Origin: Weizmannia acidilactici
GTDB lineage: Bacteria; Bacillota; Bacilli; Bacillales; Bacillaceae_C
Length of the DNA stretch: 64,000 bases
Direction: 5' to 3'
Assembly (NCBI RefSeq): GCF_008974185.1
Contig: NZ_BKZP01000006.1
Location: 1 to 64,000 of the forward strand
Shown: positions 42,414 through 50,264 of the stretch, one piece after another
Layout of the letters: each line of letters starts with the position of its first letter
Numbering within the stretch: the first letter of the stretch is position 1
The notes under the pieces: model-generated
Database searches by the model: none
What the model was told of the DNA's origin: nothing
What the model saw: only the letters and a program-made list of their open reading frames with translations
Program-made: the position numbers and the translations under genes

Positions 42414-43169
42414 TTACCCGATATGTAACAATGATTTTAATTTCTCTTCATCAAGCAGGCTTCCGACATAGAAAGAGCCGAATTCGCCATATCTGGCGCT
42501 TGCTTCATCAAAACGCATTTCGTAGACGATTTTTTTGAACTGCAGGGCATCATCGGATAATAAAGTGACACCCCATTCATAGTCGTCAAGCCCTGTAGAG
42601 CCGAGAATATACTGTTTCACTTTTCCGGCGTATTTGCGCCCGATCATGCCGTGGCTTTTCATCAATTCACGGCGTTTTTCCATCGGCAGCATATACCAGT
42701 TGTCATCGCCTTGGCGCCGTTTATCCATCGGGTAGAAGCAGAAATATTTGGATTTTGGCAGGGTCGGATACAGGCGCTCTCTGACCTGCGGATTTTCATA
42801 TGCGTTTTCATCCGCCTTGCCGCCGCGCACATAGTTGCTTAACTCGACAACGGCGACATAAGAGTAAGCCGGGATGGTATAGTCAGCAATTTTTAATTTA
42901 TTAAAGGCCGTTTCAATTTTCTCAAGGTCTTCTAAAGCCGGCCGCAGCGTCCATAAGACAAAATCGGCTTTTTGGCCTGTGATCGTGTATAAAGCATAAG
43001 CTCCTTCATGTTCGTTTTGAATGGCTTCTAATTTTTTAAGGAACTGCTGGAACTCTTCAATTGCAGCTTCCCTTTCCGCGCCCGGCAGTGCCCTCCAGCC
43101 CGCCCAGTCGATAGAACGAAAATTATGCAACGAGTACCAGCCATCCAATGTTTCTGCTGCTTCGCTCAT
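42414..43169 (-). CDS. hemQ: Coproheme decarboxylase (coproheme III oxidative decarboxylase)
   Basis: 251 residues, chlorite-dismutase-like fold. It converts coproheme to haem b with H2O2 in the Firmicute pathway. [39 protein letters not shown] contains the catalytic Tyr and the axial His (SHGMIGRKY), and [41 protein letters not shown] is the conserved C-terminal part. B. subtilis YwfI is the counterpart; it is again divergent from pta. Confidence 0.96.
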   Translation of the reverse strand: MSEAAETLDGWYSLHNFRSIDWAGWRALPGAEREAAIEEFQQFLKKLEAIQNEHEGAYALYTITGQKADFVLWTLRPALEDLEKIETAFNKLKIADYTIPAYSYVAVVELSNYVRGGKADENAYENPQVRERLYPTLPKSKYFCFYPMDKRRQGDDNWYMLPMEKRRELMKSHGMIGRKYAGKVKQYILGSTGLDDYEWGVTLLSDDALQFKKIVYEMRFDEASARYGEFGSFYVGSLLDEEKLKSLLHIG

Positions 43170-43338
43170 CTTTTTCCCTCCAAGCTTTTTTTCTTACCTT
43201 ACTATAACATAGGTTGGATAAAGGAACAAATAATACGCGCTGTGTGAAATGTTCAGAACAATTTCATCTTTTGCCTTTGATTTTTGGGGAGAATGGATTA
43301 TCCTAAAAAAGGACATAGTCATAAAAGGAGTGATCGAC

Positions 43339-44310
43339 ATGAGCGAGTTTTTCGACACCGTTAAACAAAAAGTGCGGGGGCACAATAAAACCATTGTTTT
43401 TCCTGAAGGCCTGGATGAAAGGATTTTAACCGCTGCTTCCCGGCTTGCCTCTGAAGAAGTCATCCGCCCGGTGTTAATCGGGAACCGGAATGAAATCGAA
43501 GCAAAAGCACGGGAAATCAGCGTTTCGGTTGAAGGAATCCCTACATATGATCCGGAAAACTATGAGGGTTTTGAAGAGATGGTGCAGGCTTTTGTTGAAC
43601 GGAGAAAAGGAAAAGCGACGGAAGAAGATGCGCGCAAGATTTTAAAAGATGTTAATTATTTCGGCACAATGCTTGTCTATTTGAAGAAAGCGGACGGACT
43701 TGTAAGCGGCGCCATCCATTCCACGGCGGACACGGTACGGCCTGCACTGCAGATCATTAAAACAAAACCGGGGGTCAAAAAAACGTCGGGTATCTTCATT
43801 ATGGTAAGGGATAAAGAGAAATATGTATTTGCCGACTGCGCCATTAATATCGCGCCGGACAGCCAGGATTTGGCGGAAACGGCTGTGGAAAGCGCCAAGA
43901 CGGCAAGAACGTTTGATATCGAGCCGAGAGTCGCCATGCTGAGCTTTTCAACAAAAGGTTCGGCCCATTCTGATGAGACGGAAAAAGTGGTGCAGGCTGT
44001 AAAAATGGCAAAAGAACTCGATCCGGATATTGTGCTGGACGGTGAGCTCCAGTTTGATGCAGCATATGTTCCGGCTGTCGCGCAAAGGAAAGCGCCGGAT
44101 TCCGTCATCCAGGGGAATGCGACTGTGTTTATTTTTCCGAGCCTTGAAGCCGGCAATATCGGCTATAAAATGGCGCAGCGGCTCGGCGGCTTCGAAGCGG
44201 TCGGCCCGATCCTGCAGGGGCTGAATGCGCCTGTCAACGACTTATCGCGGGGCTGCAATGCTGAGGATGTTTACAATTTGGCCTTGATTTCAGCGGCGCA
44301 AAGTTTGTAA
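43339..44310 (+). CDS. pta: Phosphate acetyltransferase
   Basis: 323 residues, the same length as in B. subtilis. It makes acetyl phosphate from acetyl-CoA for acetate overflow. Motifs KTSGIFIMVRDKEKYVFADCAINIAPDSQDLAETAVESA, MLSFSTKGSAHSDETEKV, and PVNDLSRGC at the C-terminus are conserved. The ATG at 43339 follows AAAGGAG; the frame open from 43249 has no site. Confidence 0.96.
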   Translation: MSEFFDTVKQKVRGHNKTIVFPEGLDERILTAASRLASEEVIRPVLIGNRNEIEAKAREISVSVEGIPTYDPENYEGFEEMVQAFVERRKGKATEEDARKILKDVNYFGTMLVYLKKADGLVSGAIHSTADTVRPALQIIKTKPGVKKTSGIFIMVRDKEKYVFADCAINIAPDSQDLAETAVESAKTARTFDIEPRVAMLSFSTKGSAHSDETEKVVQAVKMAKELDPDIVLDGELQFDAAYVPAVAQRKAPDSVIQGNATVFIFPSLEAGNIGYKMAQRLGGFEAVGPILQGLNAPVNDLSRGCNAEDVYNLALISAAQSL

Positions 44311-44436
44311 TGTCCCTATTCCTGAATGCCGGGATTTACCGTTGGAATTTAGTTCCGGTTTGGCTTGGCTGCATCCTGCACAATGGCCAAATCCTTTTTA
44401 TGTTTTTGGAAAAAGCAAATGGAGGAATGGACGGAT

Positions 44437-45270
44437 ATGGAAGAAGCGCTGCAATTGCTGAAGCAGCCGGAGTGGAGGATAATCGACCAGTCCTGCCTCG
44501 GCCCGCAGTTTGAAGCGGCCCAGTCTTTTGCAATGGACGATACATTATGCACATCGGTTGGGTCACACCTGTCTCCGGCGGTTGTGCGGACATGGGTGCA
44601 CCACCAAACAATCAGCCTCGGCATTCAGGATACGAAGCTGCCTTTTCTGGAACAGGGGCTTAAATTTCTTGAAAGCATGGGTTACCGGTATCTTGTCCGC
44701 AATTCAGGCGGTCTTGCGGTTGTTTTGGATGATGGTGTGCTGAACGTTTCGCTTGTTGTGCCGGACACGGAAAAAGGGATGGACATCAACCGCGGATATG
44801 AGGCGATGTGGAAGCTTATCCAAATGATGTTTGCCGATTTCCCCGTGCAGATTGAGGCAGGCGAAATTGCCGGCTCGTACTGCCCAGGTAGCTATGACTT
44901 AAGCATTGAAGGGAAAAAATTTGCCGGCATCTCGCAGCGGCGTGTCCGAAAAGGGGTGGCTGTCCAGATTTATTTATGCATCACAGGCAGTGGTGCGGGC
45001 AGGGCGCGGCTCGTCCGGGGATTTTACGAACAGGCAAAGCAGGGTGCTGCGACAAAATTTCAATACCCGATGATACAGCCTGAAGTGATGGCGTCGCTGT
45101 CAGAGCTCCTGCAGGAAAATTTGGCGGTACAGGACGTTTTTATGCGGCTGCTGCAAACGCTGCAGGAGCTCGGAAGCCGGCTTGTGTCCCGGCCGCTGAC
45201 GGAGCAGGAAACGGAATGGTACGGCCAATATTATGAACGCATGCTCGAACGCAATGCGCGATTTTTATAA
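44437..45270 (+). CDS. lipL: Octanoyl-[GcvH]:protein N-octanoyltransferase
   Basis: 277 residues, lipoyl-transferase fold. It moves octanoate from GcvH to the E2 subunits of 2-oxo acid dehydrogenases in the Bacillus lipoate pathway. The nucleophile Cys is residue 149 in [24 protein letters not shown] (Cys150 in B. subtilis LipL). [19 protein letters not shown] is the substrate loop. Start ATG 44437 behind GGAGGAATGGACGGAT. Same place as in B. subtilis (ywfL), downstream of pta. Confidence 0.93.
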   Translation: MEEALQLLKQPEWRIIDQSCLGPQFEAAQSFAMDDTLCTSVGSHLSPAVVRTWVHHQTISLGIQDTKLPFLEQGLKFLESMGYRYLVRNSGGLAVVLDDGVLNVSLVVPDTEKGMDINRGYEAMWKLIQMMFADFPVQIEAGEIAGSYCPGSYDLSIEGKKFAGISQRRVRKGVAVQIYLCITGSGAGRARLVRGFYEQAKQGAATKFQYPMIQPEVMASLSELLQENLAVQDVFMRLLQTLQELGSRLVSRPLTEQETEWYGQYYERMLERNARFL

Positions 45271-45363
45271 GGTTTGCAGGTATGATTGGGTAGGAAAGCA
45301 TGGTTTGGCACTTGCTTTACCAAACTTGGATTATAAAGACAAAACTTTGATCTGCAAGCAGAG

Positions 45364-45623
45364 AAAAGACTTTTAGCAGCCTTATAAAGTACAAAATGGT
45401 GTCCTTGGGGCGGCAAAAAGTCTTTTAGGAGCGTTATAAAGGACAGAAGCAGGTTCGTGGAGTATCGAAATGTCCCTTAGAAGCATTATTGAAGGACAGA
45501 GCGCCGGCCCTATAATGGGAAAAGTCTTTTAGGAGTGTTGTAAGGGACAAAAGCATAGCCTTGGGACAGCGAAAAGTCTTTCATAAGCATCATGGAGGAC
45601 AAATGCCGTTCGCAACTCAGATA
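45364..45623. repeat. Five-copy degenerate tandem repeat with a 52-bp period, hairpin-forming
   Basis: Units start at 45364, 45416, 45468, 45520 and 45572, exactly 52 bp apart. Each begins AAAAGTCTTTTAGGAGC or a close variant, followed by TTATAAAGGACA-like DNA. Within units 2, 4 and 5 the arm GTCTTTTA (GTCTTTCA in unit 5) pairs with TAAAGGAC, TAAGGGAC or TGGAGGAC; unit 5 changes both sides together (C-G in place of T-A). Units 1 and 3 pair less well. A half-unit (TTATAAAGACAAAA at 45331) precedes the array. The period is not a multiple of three, so it is not a peptide repeat. Between lipL and rsfA no gene is visible; the array ends before a terminator. Confidence 0.8.
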
Positions 45624-45677
45624 AACGTTCTTCAAGGGAAGAATTGAAGCATCTATCCCCAAAGTCACTAAACAGGC

Positions 45678-45720
45678 GGAAACCCATCGAGATCATGTTT
45701 CTCAATGGGTTTCCTTGTTT
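45678..45720. terminator. Bidirectional terminator between lipL and rsfA
   Basis: GGAAACCCAT (45678-45687) pairs with ATGGGTTTCC (45705-45714); TTGTTT follows on the plus strand. If it ends lipL transcripts, the 52-bp array would be in their 3' untranslated region. Confidence 0.75.
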
Positions 45721-45757
45721 AAAAGAGCTTTTGGGATCGCGTTTTGCAATGGCAATG

Positions 45758-46444
45758 TCACTCCGCCATTTTCTCCAGGTTCCCGTTCCGGTCCATTTTG
45801 AATTTGGTTGTGCCGGTGTCGTCTTCTTCAAAGAGGACATATTTTCTGGCGCGATTCATGATTTTCATCAATGTTTCGTAATCTTCCTGCATCGTGACGG
45901 AGCCTTCTTCCAGCTCTTTGATGCGTTTTTTCAGCTCTTCCGTTTCTTTTTTTAGTTCCTGGTTTTCATGTTTCAATCTTGCATTCTCGCTTTTTAAAAC
46001 CGTTGTCTGGAATTGCGTATTGTTTAAGTATTGCAGATAGCTGATGACTTTGACCAAGTTCATTTCCCCATTGTCCGTGCCTTGTGCATCTTCTCCGGCC
46101 TGCCCTTCCGCCTCCGCTTGGTCCGTAACCAACGGTATTTCACCAAGTTCTTCAAGCGTCGGTACTGGCGGCTGGTAAAGTAGTTTCTTTTTCCCACCCT
46201 GTTCTTTTCCAAGCAGGCGCTGGCGCTGCTTTCGCTGTTTTTTGGCAAGTTGCAAAGCTTGTTCGTAGTTGTGGCGGACGACCGCATTCCAGCGGAAACC
46301 ACAGGCGGCCGAAGTGCGGTTCAGCTTATCGCCGACTTCCTCAAAAGCATTCAGCTGTGTGCTGCCTTCGCGCACATGGCGCAGCACCGTTTCGGCAAGC
46401 AACAAATCATCTTCTTCGCTCCACGCGTCTTGACGTGATTTCAT
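45758..46444 (-). CDS. rsfA: Prespore regulator RsfA
   Basis: 228 residues. The Myb/SANT-like N-terminus ([25 protein letters not shown], then [21 protein letters not shown]) binds DNA; a coiled coil ([29 protein letters not shown]) follows. In B. subtilis RsfA tunes the sigma-F regulon in the forespore. The ATG at 46444 follows GGGGGTAATGAGA. A little shorter than the 258-residue B. subtilis protein. Confidence 0.9.
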   Translation of the reverse strand: MKSRQDAWSEEDDLLLAETVLRHVREGSTQLNAFEEVGDKLNRTSAACGFRWNAVVRHNYEQALQLAKKQRKQRQRLLGKEQGGKKKLLYQPPVPTLEELGEIPLVTDQAEAEGQAGEDAQGTDNGEMNLVKVISYLQYLNNTQFQTTVLKSENARLKHENQELKKETEELKKRIKELEEGSVTMQEDYETLMKIMNRARKYVLFEEDDTGTTKFKMDRNGNLEKMAE

Positions 46445-46648
46445 TCTCATTACCCCCAATTTGAATTTTTGTTTTGATACTAAGAGAATGGACAAAAAAT
46501 GCATTTTTTATACCAATATGGTAAAAAAATAATAGAGTTTTAGTGCGCGGCGGTGGAAAAATCCCTTTTTTCGGTTTGCGTACAGGCGCTTTTTTTCTTC
46601 TTTTGATCCCGGTATAATAGAATTACGACAGTAGGAAGAGGGTAAATC

Positions 46649-47965
46649 ATGGAATACGCCAAACTTAAACTCAGCGAGGAAAAGGTATTTAAAGACCCTG
46701 TCCACCGTTATGTTCATGTGCGCGACCAGGTGATATGGGACTTGATCGGGACAAAAGAGTTCCAAAGGCTGCGCAGGATCCGGCAGCTCGGCACGACTTT
46801 CCTGACCTTTCACGGGGCAGAACACAGCCGGTTCAGCCATTCGCTCGGCGTATATGAAATTGTCAGGAGAATTACGGATGATGTATTTAAAAACAGGCCG
46901 AACTGGAACGGGAAGGACAGGCTTTTATCGCTTTGCGCCGCGCTTTTGCATGATCTTGGCCACGGGCCATTTTCCCACTCGTTCGAAAAAGTCTTCGGCA
47001 TGGACCATGAAGAATTTACAAAGCAAATCATTTTAGGAAAAACGGAAGTAAACGAGGTGTTGCGGCGGGTCGGCAGGAACTTTCCGAAAAAAGTGGCGGA
47101 AGTCATAGCCAAAACTTCCGAAAATAAGCTTGTTGTCAGCCTGATCTCGAGCCAGCTCGATGCGGACCGGATGGATTACTTGCTGCGCGATGCCTATTAT
47201 ACCGGGGTCAGCTACGGCCATTTCGACATTGAACGGCTGCTCCGCGTCATGCGCCCTCATGAGGACCAGGCCGTTTTTAAATACAGCGGCATGCACGCGG
47301 TGGAAGACTATATTATGAGCCGCTACCAAATGTATTGGCAGGTGTATTTCCACCCGGTCACAAGGAGCGCGGAAGTCATCTTAACGAAAATTTTGCAGCG
47401 GGCAAAAGCCTTGTATGATGCGTCGTATGATTTCAAACACGAGCCCAGGCATTTCCGCTCGCTTTTTGAAGATCACCTTTCCCTTGAAGATTATTTGAAG
47501 ATGGATGAACATGTGATGCTGTATTATATTGAAGTGTGGCAGGAAGAAGACGATTCGATTTTGCGGGATCTTTGCTCACGCTTTGTGAACCGGAATTTGT
47601 TTAAGTATGTTGAATTTGATCCAGCAAAAGAGTTTAAAGTACATAGCCGGTTGGAGAAACTTTTCCAGGAAGCCGGGATCGATCCGAATTATTATTTGGT
47701 GATTGATTCGTCGTCTGATCTTCCTTATGATTTTTACCGGCCAGGCGAGGAGGGGGAACGGCTTCCGATCAATTTGCTGATGCGGAACGGGGACTTGAAA
47801 GAATTGTCTAGGGAATCCGATATTGTAGATGCGATTTCGGGGAAAAGAAGAACCGACCATAAATTGTATTTTCCGCTTGATTTGATCAAAGACGAGACGG
47901 AATACGGCGAAAAGAAAAGGGAAATTGCCGCTTTGTTAAAGCTGTCCCAGAATCCGGAAATTTAA
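46649..47965 (+). CDS. ywfO: HD-domain phosphohydrolase YwfO
   Basis: 438 residues. The dNTPase-like HD domain has GAEHSRFSHSLGVYEIV, LLHDLGHGPFSHSFE (metal-binding HD) and LISSQLDADRMDYLLRDAYYTGVSYG. The family (dGTPase/SAMHD1-like) hydrolyses dNTPs or related nucleotides; the true substrate of YwfO is not certain. RBS GGGTAAATC ahead of the ATG. Followed by ywgA after 18 bp in the same operon. Confidence 0.9.
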   Translation: MEYAKLKLSEEKVFKDPVHRYVHVRDQVIWDLIGTKEFQRLRRIRQLGTTFLTFHGAEHSRFSHSLGVYEIVRRITDDVFKNRPNWNGKDRLLSLCAALLHDLGHGPFSHSFEKVFGMDHEEFTKQIILGKTEVNEVLRRVGRNFPKKVAEVIAKTSENKLVVSLISSQLDADRMDYLLRDAYYTGVSYGHFDIERLLRVMRPHEDQAVFKYSGMHAVEDYIMSRYQMYWQVYFHPVTRSAEVILTKILQRAKALYDASYDFKHEPRHFRSLFEDHLSLEDYLKMDEHVMLYYIEVWQEEDDSILRDLCSRFVNRNLFKYVEFDPAKEFKVHSRLEKLFQEAGIDPNYYLVIDSSSDLPYDFYRPGEEGERLPINLLMRNGDLKELSRESDIVDAISGKRRTDHKLYFPLDLIKDETEYGEKKREIAALLKLSQNPEI

Positions 47966-47983
47966 TCAGGAGATGAATGGTTT

Positions 47984-48502
47984 GTGTTAGAAGATCATGT
48001 GAAATTAATGGGTGCGCTTGCCGTTTCGGGGGAGATTGTCGGGCGCAAAAAACTGCAAAAAATGATTTACATTGCGAAAAAATTGTCGTTTCCGTTCCAG
48101 GAAAAGTTTGAATTCCATTTTTACGGCCCGTACTCGGAAGAACTGACGCTGAGGATAGAAGAACTGACCAATCTCGGCTTTGTGAAAGAAGTCAAGGAGA
48201 AAAAAGGCGGATATGTCCAATACCGTTATACGGTTACTGATGAAGGCCATGAATTTTTAAATATGTACGAGCAGGAGCTGCCCGGGCTTGATGCCTGCCT
48301 GATAGAAATGAACGGGCAAAACGCGCGTTTTCTCGAACTCGTTTCAACGGTCATGTACTTTGATGCGCTCCCGAAGGACGAAGTGAAAGAAAAAATCTTT
48401 ACGTTAAAAGCAAAGCAGCACTATACGGAGGAAGAAATCAGCCAGGCGTATGACTACATCGAAAAATTAAAAAAAATCGCTAAGCCTGTGCAAAGGGCTT
48501 AG
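47984..48502 (+). CDS. ywgA: YwgA family protein
   Basis: 172 residues, winged-helix-like N-terminus (GRKKLQKMIYIAKKLSFPFQEKFEFHFYGPYSEEL). It is the second gene of a ywfO-ywgA unit, GTG start behind AGGAGA. Its last codons form one arm of a terminator hairpin, so translation and termination share sequence. No function known. Confidence 0.85.
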   Translation: MLEDHVKLMGALAVSGEIVGRKKLQKMIYIAKKLSFPFQEKFEFHFYGPYSEELTLRIEELTNLGFVKEVKEKKGGYVQYRYTVTDEGHEFLNMYEQELPGLDACLIEMNGQNARFLELVSTVMYFDALPKDEVKEKIFTLKAKQHYTEEEISQAYDYIEKLKKIAKPVQRA

Positions 48503-48510
48503 CGATTTCC
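48474..48510. terminator. Terminator overlapping the 3' end of ywgA
   Basis: AAATCGCTAAGCC (48474-48486) and GGCTTAGCGATTT (48496-48508) form a 13-bp stem; the first arm and part of the second lie inside ywgA. It also ends the convergent ywhB gene. Confidence 0.8.
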
Positions 48511-48514
48511 CTCT

Positions 48515-48700
48515 TTATTCGTCGCTTTTACGGACGCCGCCTACGGCATAGTGGTTTTTCGACATTTCTTCAATGAAAACCGTGATGTTTTCTTTCGGGG
48601 CGTTCACCGTTTCGCTGACAGCGGCGGTCACTTTTTCAACCAATGCTTTCTTTTGCTCGTCAGTACGGCCTTCCAGCATTTTTACCGTTACATATGGCAT
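48515..48700 (-). CDS. ywhB: 4-oxalocrotonate tautomerase family protein
   Basis: 61 residues. Pro follows Met1 (PYVTVKML) and becomes the N-terminal catalytic base; EGRTDEQKKALVEKVTAAV and NITVFIEEMSKNHYAVGG are typical. Homohexameric tautomerase. B. subtilis YwhB acts on 2-hydroxymuconate in vitro, but its natural substrate is unknown. Confidence 0.92.
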   Translation of the reverse strand: MPYVTVKMLEGRTDEQKKALVEKVTAAVSETVNAPKENITVFIEEMSKNHYAVGGVRKSDE

Positions 48701-48851
48701 ATGGCTGCATCTCCTTTTTGTTGATCGTTTCCGTTTAAAATTGTAAAGATTTTTTTGCCCGCCCGCAAGTGCCTACCGGTGGCAATCAAATGAATATACT
48801 GCGCAAATTTTGTATACTATTAATAATATCATTTTAAAAGGGGACCGGTTT

Positions 48852-49514
48852 GTGGAACCATTACAACATTTTTTGGCATATCCGTTAAGGGATATCCCGA
48901 TTGTCGCAGCGGTGCTGATCATTGCCTTTACCATCCATGAGTTTGCCCATGCTTATACAGCTTACCTGCTTGGCGACCCAACCGCCAAGCGAGAGGGGAG
49001 GGTGACGCTGAACCCGGTGCAGCATATTGACCCGCTTGGGGCGCTGCTGATTTTTGTAGCCGGTTTTGGCTGGGCGCGCCCTGTCCCGGTGAACCGATTC
49101 CATTTCCAAAATCCGCGCCTTGCCGGTGTGCTCGTGTCTTTCATGGGCCCGGCCAGCAATTTTTTGTTGGCTTTTCTAGGGAACATTATCCTGTATATAT
49201 TGATTGCGACCGGGATCGGCGCCGGCCTGCCGTGGTTTGTGCTTTCGTTTTTCAATTATTTTGTCTGGCTGAATCTCGTTTTATTTATTTTTAACTTAAT
49301 CCCGCTGCCGCCATTGGACGGCTACCGGATCATTGAAGACTTGGTTTCGCCATCGGTACGCGCGAAAATGACGCAGTATGAGCAGTACAGCATTCTGGTC
49401 TTTTTGGTTTTTCTCGTGACGCCGCTAGACCAGTATACGATTTCGCCGCTCATCAACAGCGCGGTGCCGTCGATTATGAGGGGCTTTCAAACCATTGTTT
49501 CTGTTTTTAGTTAA
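48852..49514 (+). CDS. ywhC: Site-2 protease family membrane protein YwhC
   Basis: 220 residues, six membrane helices. The zinc motif HEFAH sits in helix 1-2 (IAFTIHEFAHAYTAYLLGDPTAKREGR), and the third ligand is Asp in NLIPLPPLDGYRI. GTG start at 48852 behind AAAGGGG; the frame open from 48810 lacks a site. Target proteins unknown. The next 198 bp (49515-49712) is GC-rich and holds hairpins but no gene. Confidence 0.9.
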   Translation: MEPLQHFLAYPLRDIPIVAAVLIIAFTIHEFAHAYTAYLLGDPTAKREGRVTLNPVQHIDPLGALLIFVAGFGWARPVPVNRFHFQNPRLAGVLVSFMGPASNFLLAFLGNIILYILIATGIGAGLPWFVLSFFNYFVWLNLVLFIFNLIPLPPLDGYRIIEDLVSPSVRAKMTQYEQYSILVFLVFLVTPLDQYTISPLINSAVPSIMRGFQTIVSVFS

Positions 49515-49712
49515 AAAGCGGTGCGCCCCGCTTAGCAGGATATGGCGCCGGGTCACACGGAATATCAAAAAAATACGGGCCGGCCCCCATACTGCGAAAC
49601 AGTACGCCGGCCGCCGGAGCCGGTCAAAAACAGCGGAGGGTGCCGCGGTGCCCGGCGTTTGCATTTCAGGGCTAAAGTCTAGGGCCATCATTTGAGAAAG
49701 GGGATGTAAAAA

Positions 49713-50225
49713 ATGGCTGAACAAAAGAAAAAAGCAGAGTTTAATATCATTAAAAATGCGCCGACCGACGGGCACCGGGGTTTTGGTGTCGGGGCGCTGA
49801 ATCTGGAGAATGTGTCCCCGGTTATTATTGATATCAATGAAGGCACGGCCGTTGTCGATATCGGAGCGATGCATGCTAGGAGCGCCGTGGAAAAAAGGGT
49901 CAAATTTTCCCATGACCGTTCGGAAGTGCCGGAAGAAGGGGCAAAACCTTACTGGCTTGTGTGGGTGACGATTGAACGCGGCGAAAAAGGGCCTTATTAT
50001 CATGGGGTGACGGCTTGCGAAATGGTGGTCAACAAAGAAAAACGCCGCGGCTATAAATCGCTGCCGGAACATGTCAACCGCCTCGACAAATCGATGAAAG
50101 GCCATATTATCGTCGACCATATGGATGACAAATCGAAAAAAGTGTTGGCGGATTTCTTAAAGGGACACAGTAGGGAAATGTGGGATTTATCAAGCGACGA
50201 ACTGAAGGAAGCATTAAGGGTCTGA
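49713..50225 (+). CDS. ywhD: YwhD family protein
   Basis: 170 residues, soluble: FNIIKNAPTDGHRGFGVGALNLENVSPV, HARSAVEKRVKF, then HVNRLDKSMKGHIIVDHMDDKSKKVL. It matches YwhD in size and place. Function unknown. Confidence 0.88.
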   Translation: MAEQKKKAEFNIIKNAPTDGHRGFGVGALNLENVSPVIIDINEGTAVVDIGAMHARSAVEKRVKFSHDRSEVPEEGAKPYWLVWVTIERGEKGPYYHGVTACEMVVNKEKRRGYKSLPEHVNRLDKSMKGHIIVDHMDDKSKKVLADFLKGHSREMWDLSSDELKEALRV

Positions 50226-50254
50226 CCGCCTTTGAGCCAGACCCTTTGCTTTTT
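50216..50254. terminator. Bidirectional terminator between ywhD and pbpG
   Basis: AAGGGTCTG (50216-50224) pairs with CAGACCCTT (50238-50246), followed by TGCTTTTT. It begins within the last codons of ywhD. Confidence 0.85.
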
Positions 50255-50264
50255 AGTGTGCCGA

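Noticed and set aside
45312-45623. Possible CRISPR array
   Set aside because: The 52-bp units are similar along most of their length, with no constant repeat and variable spacer, and no cas gene is nearby.
49495-49695. Plus-strand ORF of 66 residues after ywhC
   Set aside because: GC-rich hairpin DNA with Arg-rich translation, overlapping the ywhC stop and lacking a ribosome site.
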